Of a stretch of DNA of 64,000 nt, positions 20,960 to 32,100 are shown piece by piece (within the stretch, counting starts at the first letter, position 1; every line of letters starts with the position of its first letter). Location of the stretch: the NCBI RefSeq assembly GCF_947623445.1, contig NC_135242.1:22754001-22818000 (forward strand), given 5' to 3'. This DNA is from Clavelina lepadiformis (lineage: Eukaryota > Chordata > Ascidiacea > Aplousobranchia > Clavelinidae). The notes beneath the pieces were generated by a model. That model did no database searches, was not told where the DNA came from, and was given only the letters and a program-made list of their open reading frames with translations. Both the position numbers and the translations under genes were made by a program.

Positions 20960-21520
20960 TTTTATATCAACAGTTCTCAAACTTTGTGTACCAACCATCG
21001 CAACCTAACAGACACTGTACTTACAAATAAATGAAACTTTATTCAAATTCAAAATCACACATGAATACATGCATAATTGCCTGTTCTACTGTTGGCTGGA
21101 TTCTAGCTACTCATTTGCCCACACTTAAAGATCATTTGAGTACATTTTTCTTGAACTTTGGCCAAGTCAGCTGCAACACAAGTCACAACACTTGAAAAAC
21201 CAAAAAAGAAAAGCGTTAGCTTAATTGCCTTAAATCTTGTACTTGCCAGGTGTGATTTAAATTTAAGGTTAATATTCAATTGTATCATTATAAAGCCATT
21301 TAAGCAAAAGCAAATTTTCTGTGTGAGCCTTTTACTAATGTGCAGAAATCAGAAGTAGGTCGAGAAAGCACTAACATCATACTATGGCTATGGTCGAGGT
21401 GATTTTGAGCTTTAGTAGGCCAAGCATGTTGGAGCTTTTAATTCGCCATTTGGAAGACGGGGTGCAGCACGGCCAAAATCGGTGTCCCAAGTGCAAAATG
21501 GTGTACTAGGTGCATTGTTC

Positions 21521-21580
21521 GGGTCTAGTATACCAGTGTACAACCACAGGATGCATTTGTAATATTTGTATACTAGACCC
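21521..21580. repeat. perfect 13-bp inverted repeat
   Basis: GGGTCTAGTATAC at 21521-21533 is perfectly repeated in inverse at 21568-21580 with a 34-nt spacer. Function unknown; it may be the core of a small fold-back element. Confidence 0.6.
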
Positions 21581-21929
21581 CATTTTTTAGACTGCACTGA
21601 GAACTAGCCGAAACACGAAGCCTATGGGTCTTTGTATAAAAGGAAACATTCAGGTGTATAAAGCACAGTCTTGAAAAATCTCGAGGGTGCGTGCTTTCCA
21701 CTGTGAACATTTAATTCGTTTTATTCCACCCTAAGCTGCTAGGCTATAGGCCTACAGCCGAACATACATAATATCATTATAGAGGGCGTGTATAACATTT
21801 GTACAGAAAAAGGAAAAACTACAGGTATAGGCCTATAATCATGAATATGCAACGTCTTGTCTTCTGTGCAAACTCAAGGCTTTTTGATAGAAATGTAGAC
21901 AATATAGGCTACCAATCGTGTATCTACAA

Positions 21930-21958
21930 TGCGTGCGGAAGATTTTCTTCCGCACGCA
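21930..21958. repeat. perfect 13-bp hairpin with a 3-nt loop
   Basis: TGCGTGCGGAAGA at 21930-21942, loop TTT, and its exact complement at 21946-21958. The stem is GC-rich in an AT-rich neighbourhood. No T-run follows and no gene is adjacent. Confidence 0.7.
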
Positions 21959-24226
21959 CTACATTCAGAACTGAATATGAAGTTAGGTTAATTGAAAACT
22001 TTTAAATGTAAAACAATGAGGCGTACAACTGGCCAGAAGCTCGAGCCTAGGCTACAGGGCTAAGCTATAAGCCTATCTGGTCGAGGTAACTGTCACTACT
22101 ACACAAAAACAATACGGAAAAGCCGCCGTTCATAAACAACTGTATGCAAATATATTTTAACTTGCAAACAACAACAAAAACAAAATTTTGTTTAACTATA
22201 AGCTGCTCTAAATTTAATCCAGGCAGTTGGTAAAATTGGTAGCGAAATTACTTTTCTGGCAAAAAGAAATTAAAAGCGCAATGGCGGGAAACGGGAAGAT
22301 ACCTTCTAAGAATAAACGTTTTGCTTGAATTGTTTAATTTTGAGAAAATCATCTGAAATTTGTAACTAAAATTTCTCAAAATACTACTTTGTTTATAAAA
22401 TAATAACGTTTTGCGTTTTAATTGTCAATGTAATGTAAAAAATTTAATTTAATAAAATAATATCACCTTTCCCTTTAAGTAATTTTGCTTGTTTTCGCGG
22501 TGATAATGTCACGTGATTTGAAACACAAAAGTTTTCCTTTTCAATCAATAAATTTATTTTTGGTAATCGCCCGATTGATATGGTGTGGACGCAAAAAACA
22601 CTGCAACTTGAGAAAGGTATGCACTAACCTTTAATGCACTGGAAATCTGGTGTTTTAACTCGATAGAAAGAATTACATGTTGCACTTGAAAGGGTACTAA
22701 TTATATGCTATGCTTGTTAAAAGACTTCTTCCACACTCTGATTCCATTGCTTGAACTAAATATGTCCACTAATGAGAGTTGCAGAGCTAAGAATTTTATC
22801 TGCGAGCAATGATATTGCCTATAGGGCAGCAGTGGATTTTAACTGTTATATGTGCACGCATCCCTTGGGTTTTAATAAAATTTACCTAAAATCTCTGTAT
22901 AAAATGACTTACGGAAGTAAACGAATTTATAATGAGTTAATTGATATGAAACACAATGCAGTTGTAATAAATATAATAGAACAATGCGTTAAAAATTTAA
23001 TTTGTTACTCTATAAACTTTCAACAAAAGTAAATAAACCTTACACTAACGCTTTTTTCTGTTACACCTAGGCCTATACTATACACTTTATACAGCATTGA
23101 TTTAACACCGTGTCTACTGCTTTGGCGCTTCGTACCTCCAGTTAAAAATTAGTGGCCAAGTAGGGTGACCGGCTAACCGCCTTGTCATTAAAAAATGCAT
23201 AAAAAAATTAAATATATTTTTATGAAAATTTCATTTCATTCATCACGGTGTGGATATCAAAATTTCACACTAAAAGCAATGATCACTTGTTAACACCAGT
23301 AGCGCACTAATTTATCTAAAAGAGCACGTTCTGTCGAAAAATTTGCAACGTTTAGAAATTTTCGTTTCGTTGAAAAATATAGTTTGTCAGGGAATAAGTT
23401 TGTCAAAATAAGCAACCTAACTTTCACACTGTTTACTGTACTAATTGACTAAAACATCTTCAACTGTCTTAGGATAACCTTTATGACATCTATTGCCATT
23501 AAAGTGTTCAAATTAACAGCGTGCGTGAAAGTTTAAACCAGCTTTTAACCTGTTTAATAAGTAAACAAAAGTTTAATAGGTTTGCGAAACTAGACCAAAA
23601 TTATTTTTGGTTATCAATTAAACAAAGCCCGGTTTTTAACAATTGTACAAGTTGTGAACATTTCAGACTATACATAACCACTAAAAGCGCTAATGAGTAA
23701 CTGCAAGATGCTTTTTGATTTGTACGCCATGCGTTCAGTACAGATGTTGAATTGATATAGTATTGAAACTAACAAGCACGTATGACAATTTTAATAGGAT
23801 TAATTATTGGTAGACGACATCAGACATTTTCATTCAGACTTAAAAATAGCCTACATTCATAACTACGCTTAAGAAGCAATAGAAAATGCAAGGACGTTAG
23901 TTGGCTGCGAATTTTCGTTTGATTGGGTAATAGCACTCGCTTTGCTTGACTTTTAGATTAATTTCCATTCTTGAAAGCTGTGTTTTCAAGTAAATGCCAT
24001 AAGTTACAGCAAAGTAGCCCAACCGCCACAACATTTCCAGAGTAGGCTATCATTAAGAAACGTAAGTCTATGCATGAATGAGTAAATCTCCAGCCATATA
24101 GGCGAAACTTCATCTTAGGAATTCAGACTATGTTGAAAGCTGAGCGCCAAAATATTTCAAATTCCGTCGAAAATTAACAATGCCCACGAGTAGGAAGGTT
24201 TGACCCGTGGCACGGAAAGACGACCT

Positions 24227-24478
24227 CAACCTTGTTTAGTTTAATTGATGTTAAGCCAAAAAGGTTCAAAGAGAATTCAAAAAAATTATACGGCATAGTG
24301 GGTCTGTGATAGTCTATAATACAGAAACATTCTTCAAAACTATAAAAGGTTGCTTGCCTTTATTGAGTGTAATGACAGGGGAAGCAGTATGTTAAATGTA
24401 AATGTTATTACGCCCGCTATGTTCTATAATCTTGTTCAATTCTCTTTGGCTTAACATCAGTTAAACTAAACCAAGTTG
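24227..24478. mobile_element. fold-back/MITE-like element with long inverted repeats
   Basis: The left arm (from CAACCTTGTTTAGTTTAAT) and the reverse complement of the right arm (CAACTTGGTTTAGTTTAACT) share a block that continues through GATGTTAAGCCAAA and, after an 11-nt insertion in the left arm, GAGAATT. The arms are 45-60 nt in a unit of about 250 bp. I could not define a clear target duplication, so the superfamily is open. Confidence 0.55.
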
Positions 24479-25461
24479 TTAACCAGGTTATTAACCTAGT
24501 TGTAGAAAAACTGCGCGCAAAGTGCTAGTTGTAAATTGAATCAAACCGTTTCCAGGAAACGGCTGTGCCCTTCTGCCGGCATGCTTGAAAAAATGGAGCA
24601 AAATTAGGCGAAAGAATTTTTATTGGGTCCGCAAAAAACGCGGCAATAACGTCTGTTGCTTCATTTGTTGGAATGAATTATTTTTCAAAAAACAACCATT
24701 AGAACAAAAAAAAATACAAGCAATTATCTCATTTACAGATGTTTTGCTAACCCGTGATTATTGCGAAAATGTGTTTATTGAAAGTAAATTTTATTTATTC
24801 TTGCTTTTATTTGCTCAAACAGGGGACACGACGGTCGTTTTTTTAGCGATCCGATTCTTGAGCGATTTCTTATTAATTCCAAGTAAAACTCTATCATACG
24901 CCTTTCGCCAAGTGCTCCTAATACCCTCTTAAGCATGCAAGAATGAAAGGATCGTGGCCTGGTAGAGTGGTCGACTTCAAATTGTCATCCGTCAGCACAG
25001 CATCCAGAGTGCTTGGCATTTTCTTGCCATTTCAAGACATCATTATAGGACACCCTGGTCTATGCACCTTGCAGTGCTGTATCGCGTTAGATAACATGTA
25101 CAGGTTATACAAGCCCTCTGTGGTGTACCAAGCATTTTTGTCAATATGTTTATCATCAATAGGACATTTTTGTCAGGCCTGCATAACTTCTGCATTCACT
25201 GCTAGCCTACAAACTAATCAATATACAACATAAAAGACCACTATGACAACATTAAACGGGTTTTATTAGTGTTAATTGCGTTTACTGGGGACACTTTGAA
25301 ACAAGTGGACAATACCAAGAAAACGATAAAAGCATGACAAAAGTAGGTATAAACTATAAAGTAATCATAGGAGGGGTAAAAGTTGAAAAGTTACACCTAT
25401 TTACGTGACCCCTCTGCAAATAAATAGAACAGGGAAAAACGAGGGAAACGTTGCGGTTTAA

Positions 25462-26106
25462 ATGGGTAAAAAGACGGGCAAGAAATGCGAGCAGAAAAAC
25501 AAACTGTAGCTGAGGAGGCAAAAGTTAGCGGAGGTTTGAGCAAATCATCAGAAGCGGATTACCATGAAACACCTGATGTGAGAAGCTGGAAAACACACTC
25601 TGTGTAAAATTGTTCTCAAAGGTCGAAAAGCGTAAAAAAATATCTTCTGCGTCGGCAACGTAGGAATCGGAAGGTATGTCGCGATCACTGCAAAAACGCC
25701 ATCATTTGTGTAAGCTAAGAAGGAAAAAACTGAAAAGCTGAAAGCATACATACTGCCAGGAAAGACCAACAATACAACCGAACCTATAGAACATTGCACA
25801 TTGAAAAAGGAGGACGCGTTCGAATATGAACTCGAACTTGTTATTTGAGGTACGGGTGAAGCTAAGCCAGAAGGCCCCGGTAAAATACTTTACAAGAATG
25901 TTTTTCAGAGTAAGCTAACTCACCACGATGTGAAGTATTTAATTCGAAAAAAAGAGCGTTGCCAAGCGTTAAAGATTAAAGAAAACTATCGCCAAGTTTT
26001 TACGATCAGTGACGTTTGAGATATAAAAGTTTCGATTCAAAACGGAGGAACTTTTTATGAGACAAACAATACAACGAACCTGGTTAGTATGCAGATGCAA
26101 AATTAA
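25462..26106 (+). pseudogene. possible degraded intronless coding sequence, unidentified
   Basis: After an ATG at 25462 (MGKKTGKK), one frame from 25603 to 26106 reads as plausible protein interrupted by scattered stops (after LKGRKA, AKTPSFV, YELELVI and TISDV). Segments look protein-like: EHCTLKKEDAFEYELEL, GKILYKNVFQSKLTHHD, VKYLIRKKERCQALKIKEN. Between 25488 and 25602 another frame is open (AEKQTVAEEAKVSGGLSK), suggesting frameshifts. Stops are fewer than expected by chance but the signal is modest. It lies antisense just past the angiomotin stop, possibly within its 3' UTR. I cannot name a parent gene. Confidence 0.25.
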
Positions 26107-26164
26107 CGCTCATGAAACAAAAAAGGATCCAGGAACGCGAAACGTATTCTCGGCAAAACGTCAC

Positions 26165-29100
26165 CTACGCGTTCATGGATGTTAAAACGTCCGCGGACCT
26201 ATTTCGCCGGAAAGGTCCAACGTGAATAATGTCGCGGGTAGAAGGGCAGACGGATTCGGCGGGCACTGGAAAATGGACGGAGGAACGTTCGGTGTTCGGA
26301 GTTGGTGACCCCGAGGATTGTTGGGAGTGGTAACCCTCCGAAGGGGTACTGGTTATTACATTGTCACCAGTCTGGGAACCGCACTCACTTGTAGTGGCGT
26401 TTAAGTCACTGGGCAGCACCTTTTCACAGAGTGAGTCTTGGCCGACAGATATCTCGTTCAAAAACTTGCTCTCATCCGGCGTCTGACATGCGCAGTCGGT
26501 CTTCGAACTTCCGCTTCCGTTGGGAAAGGAAGAAGCAGAAACGATTTGGTGGCAGTGCTTTTTACTTTCTACAAAGTCGGCGTTGTCGAAGTTTACCAAA
26601 TCCTCATGATCAATCGCCCTTGATTCCGTCTCGCAGGAGGATAAACGATCCCTGCTCTCCGCTTGCTCGTTGAGGAATGGAAGGATGCATTTCCTCAGAG
26701 AAAGCTTGTCGAATCCAGGGTCGGACGCGGTGTGTCGGTGGTTCCTTAAAGCCTTGTACAAGCGTTTCGGTTCGTCTCTATTTTTCCCCTTGGACTGAAC
26801 GTAATGCAGCAGGCCGTGCTCGATGTACATGTGCTGCCACTGCGGAGAAAAAAAAACGCGATTTACCGGGTTTGAAAATGTAAGCGTACGCTACGGAGCA
26901 AACGAACAGATCATGCAAGTTTGGGTTTTATCAACCTATGTTTAATGACGTCACTTCCTGTTTCTCACCTTGAGCATTTCCGCTTTCGCTCCCAGCATTT
27001 GCCCCTCCCTGTTGGAGTAGACTTCTATGGGAGGAAGATTAACTGCGAGGTCAGAAACATCCATCTCACTGATACCTTCATCGTTGGATGAAGTGGACTT
27101 CGACGGACGCTGAGAAAAACAAAACTCGTTCAACCTCTGCCCGCATAGGTGGAACAGGAACATTGTTGTTTGTGACGAACTGTAAACGTCATTGAAATCT
27201 TTTACCTGTTGGGTGAGCTGTCGACGCAACCGATTTCTGAGCTCTCTCTCAATCTCCAGCCTCTCGTCAATAATCTTCTGAAGAGATCCAAGATGCTCTG
27301 ACAACTGCTCCGTGTAGACATCCACCTTGTTATCCTGGAGGAATTTCTCCTGAACGGAGGAAAATTTCAACGTTACTTATTTATCCCGTATCAATCGTAA
27401 GAAATATTTGAACATTTTATCTTATGAATCGTTTGAAATGTTTAGTTGCAATCATCATAACTCATATTTATCAATATAACTATCAGCCACCATTTCTAAT
27501 TGAACAACATTTTAGTACCACAGGGAGTCCTATACAACTAGCTACCTTAATCACTCTGATGGTGCCTTCAGCTTTTTCGAGTGACGTTCTGAGGTGTTCG
27601 TTGTCGACTTTCTCTTCCGAGAGTCGCTCTCTGTACTCTTCCAGTTCCTCCTGGAGTTGGCGTTCTTTCTCAGCCAGTTTCCGATCTAGAAAAAGAAGGA
27701 TTTTATCGTTTGGAAACACTGGAAAAATACTACTTAACGTTTGGCCTAATAGATGACATCATTTCGACGACCACACCTACACGATATTTCCGATCAGCCG
27801 AAAATATGGAGCGCAAATCACCGCATCTTCCATAACTAACACGATTTTAGCCGCAACAACGCCAGTTTAAGGCGATTATGAGCTTCAAAAAATGAAAGCC
27901 CACGTTCTGCTCGACCAAGTGCTGGTTGCGGTATCACGTACATCTGACAAAACGTGAAACATACTAGACCACATAAACTTTATGTTGGGATTATTCGACC
28001 GAACGTGCTTGATCGCTGTTACAGCAAGCTCTAATTTTAAAGTTCACAATTTTCGAAATGCGTGCGTTTGATTAAAACACATCTGCGATTATTCTCATAA
28101 TAAAAATTGCGATTCTCACAAATTACATCCTGACCATAACTTTATTACATATGTCTTGAAAAGCCCGCAATCCGGCAAAACATGTCAGTTTACTATTTGA
28201 TCGCTGAATAATATTGATGCCTCGTTTCCCGCTAAGTACTTGTTTTGACAGGAGTGCGGGCAAATTAACGTGCCTTAAGTGAAAACTCATAGGAAAAACT
28301 CTCCAAGGGAATTGGTAATTGTCTGAGTGAATTAGGCCGGCTTGTTCAGGACGTTTACTCTTTCTTGCCCTGGTAGAATTTTGGGGGTGAACGACCGCTT
28401 TTGATGATGACAATACTAGGCCATGCCCAAACGGCGGACTAAACAAGATTACTCACACCCAAAACTGGAAGGCACTCGCGCCTATAATCGCCGGAACACA
28501 AATTTACATGATCCAGACGACCAGCAGACATATAGTGCTTAGGAGAAAAGCACGAGATGGCGTTAAAAGTGGTTTTTCGTTTAGATTAGCAACCTATAAA
28601 GGCGCTAGTCTAATGTTGAAAGAATTTCATCACATCGAAGTCCTTTCAATATTTCTTAACAGATCGCTGGTCGTCGTTAACTCCGAAGGCGTCGGATTAA
28701 CAAAACCAAAGTGAAGGAAAACCCCCATAAAGGCAATTGTATCACTTAAAGTAGCCTACGTAAGCACAGCATGCAGATATCTATCTGACACAAAAGCTGA
28801 TGGGACAATGGCCAATTCTGTTTCGCCAGAAAACTATAGATAAATATATACTACATTAAATTTCGTGTCGCGTGTTGTATGGAAATGTTTAAGCCAGGCA
28901 TGCACAACATACGGCCCGCGGGCCGCATGCGGCCCGCGAAACCTTTTCATGCGGCCCACGAGATATTCCGTGATTTCGCTCATTCAGGCATTTTCTCCAC
29001 GGTTACAGTTACATAATCAACGAATCCGATGCTTTACCGCCGCTAAGCGTTAAAAACAACTAGATACTGTAGTGCGAGAGGCAACCGTCTCTTGACAGTA

Positions 29101-32100
29101 ACCATCTTCTCAACGATATCTCTTATTCAACGGTTAATCGGTCACATTATATAAAGTAGGCTACACGTTAGTTACAACAACGTTAGCACGCGGCCCGCGA
29201 AAAATATTTTTTCGCTAAAACGGCCCGTGTACTGTTTTGAGTTGTGCATGCCTGGTTTAAGCTAAAGAAAACCAAAATCACCACCGTACCGCGATACAGC
29301 ACTTGAAATACTTGAGTATGTATTAGTTGAATGGAATGTTTTATATCTCATGCACAAGCGATGAATCATTGCTGGGAAGCGCCAGTCAAATTATTGTCAA
29401 ACTGCGCATAGTCTAACTAACGCCACCTACCAAAGGCCGATACTTAATTTCAATTGAAGATGATTTCATTTCGCCAACACCAGATGTCGGTGCGGTATGT
29501 GTATGTTTGCGTTCCTTATGTAATAATTATCTCGCGATGACGTGACAAAGGTAGCAATTATGACGGCGATACACTTCATTTCGCAAATGCCCTTCCCAAA
29601 GCGGGCATGATGGGCAATCGCCGCCATCATTATTTTATCACAAACAGTTATTTAATAATAATTATGACCAATTAACAAGAATATCCTGAAGGTACGAAGT
29701 TACCGACTTTGTTCTATGGTCAACGAATGATAATTTTCGGGAAATTATGATCGAAATTGTTAACTAGCAAAGTCAGGTACGCCTAAGGACAGACCTAACA
29801 CTTTAACTGTACAGGGTTGCGGCGTGAAACGATTCATTAAATACTAGACGTCTGCAACCGAACAAAACGGTCGGTTCAGGAAAGGCAAAACCACACAGCT
29901 GCACATCTGAAACGATATTGATACGGAGTTTTTAAACAAGGTAAAGTTGTGCAAAATCGCTTGTAATAACACAGCAGCTGCTGCAGATACAGATCCACCG
30001 CTTTTAGTACATGCTGCCGCAGTTAGGCCATTGAACACAACCGTTGTCTTAAAAAGAAAATTCCAGTCATACCGAAAATAGCTCAGTCGATATTTGCTGC
30101 TTAAATGGACGAAATATTTGCCGGATTACAATCTTAACCGAGTTTTTTCGGATGGCTAAATTTGTAAACCTATACGAAGTCGCGAAAAAATTCCTTTCAG
30201 CGATTTTTTGAAAATATGCTTTTAGGGCGCACGAAGCGTTCTAATACCACCATAAAATAAATTTCTAAAAATCTTACTTTTCGCTTCGTAATTTTCAATG
30301 ACGCCGCTCTCTCTTGTGACGACGTTGCTTTCTTCCATTGATGACGTCATATCCATGGTTTGGAGTCTCTCGGTCAAGAGCATAACTTTATCTAAAAAAA
30401 AAAATCAGACTTAACGAATTTTCAAAACCACCAGTGACGAATCGCAACAGGTGATGATTTGATGTACAGTCGATGGACTAAAAACAATCGAAAACGAAAT
30501 GATACGAGTTGGAGTATTAAGCTTGGATGGTTTGATATGTTCCTTGGCATCATGTGAGATCGACAACTAATTCTACATTGATGACTTCAGCGTTTATCTG
30601 CGACGAAAGACGCATTGTGTGGTCACAAATGAAACCATTGAGCATTATCCCAAGGGAAAACGCTAAATCCTCGGAGCACCTGTTCCCAGTGTGAGCCTGT
30701 TTGTGAATCTTATTCAAATTGACCCGAAAGTCAATATTGATGGAGGTGTCCAACCATGGTTCTAATTTATCTATTATTTGCCGTTAATGACACAAAAGAA
30801 TTTCAAAATCCAGCTGCTCAGTGCTTTCCTATCTTGGTTGTACAATCGATTTGGGGAAGCCATTTCACACATATCGCGCTTTTAAGCATTGTTGGCCAGG
30901 TTTGATGAACGAAATGCCTGGTAGTCTAAGCCGGTATCAACGATGCCATCAAACCATCGCCGACCGACAAGCTGGAAACGGTAAGACTGCATTTCATAAA
31001 CCATTTTCAATAGGGTTTTCAGGCCATAGACGTGTTGTGTAAAACTTCAAAGAAATTCGGTCGCCAAATCGATTACATTAGACTTCTGCCGTCACAAAAC
31101 AATTCCTGTTACGCAATAAAAGGCTGGTATCAAACGAACAATGACAGTTTACTGTAAACCCTATGCGCACAGTTCGAAATTTTTTTGGTATTTGTCAGCC
31201 ATACGTGGTATGTCAGATGGTATTCGCATAACTCTGTATTCAATATCATCACCTCACCACGATGGTATCATTGGTATTTGATTACCTGTATTTCTGAATG
31301 CCTTCTACAGAAAATTATGCAACTAAAATACGCGTTTCGTTCACTTTATTATCACACAACAATATAAAAATGTCGTAAGAATGTGAACTATGCCGTCTGC
31401 TTAATGCTGTTTTGGTCCTATATTCGTTAAGACCGCGAGTATACCGTTGAAGATAGAGCACTATAAATAAACGTCGAATGCGCAAGTCTTAATTTCACGA
31501 CTAAGGCGACACAGATATGGTTCTAACCTCAGCAACAGCCAGGAGTGCAAGCGATATCTGGTGCGTAAGTGGCGTGATAATTCCGAGTTATTTATTGTCC
31601 GTATTGTTAGAGACAACTCCATGACATCACGTGCGCTAAGTTGGCTGCGAAAACGGCAAGCCCGCGCGTGAGCAACAAATAAATTACCGTAGTCAACAAC
31701 TCAAACTTAGAAAAGTGACAAAATCGCTTTAATTGGCCTGTGGTCTACGCCTGAAGTGAACAGTACCCTAAATTGATCGCCAAGCTCACAGTCGGTGTTA
31801 TTTCCTCTTAACGAAGATTAATTTGCGAATTAAACCCTCTCTAAGGGGATAATTATATCAAGTGCGAGAAGCCTTCTGCGTTAAACTGCAGCGTTAAAGC
31901 GCACTTTACGCGAAAGCCGGACGTACAAACAGATTTTAAACGCGGCATTATAAAGGGAAAATATGTTAGTTACAACTTTTGACCCTTAACACACGTTAAC
32001 ACGTAACCAAAGAGACTTTGGTCACAGGTTTACACTTAACTGAGTTTAAACGCACACTGGAGTCGTTTGAGACGCGAGGGCGGCAAAAAATCATTCAATT

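Larger units (their letters stand above)
15769..26164. other. MCM7: 10.4-kb region without a convincing gene
   Basis: This lies between the first identified MCM7 exon and the angiomotin stop codon. MCM7 exon 1 and its promoter must be here. Contents: two AT-rich open frames (18167-18439, 22772-23032), hAT-like element 20777-20959, two perfect inverted repeats (21521-21580, 21930-21958), fold-back element 24227-24478, and a stop-interrupted protein-like stretch (25462-26106). Minus-strand 19665-19580 has a cysteine-rich patch (CKCNGNSTCLDAC) that may be an old element fragment. Confidence 0.5.

Noticed and set aside
24585..25233. Two plus-strand frames of 115 and 96 codons
   Set aside because: No motif, biased Phe/Leu-rich composition, no splice pattern; treated as chance.
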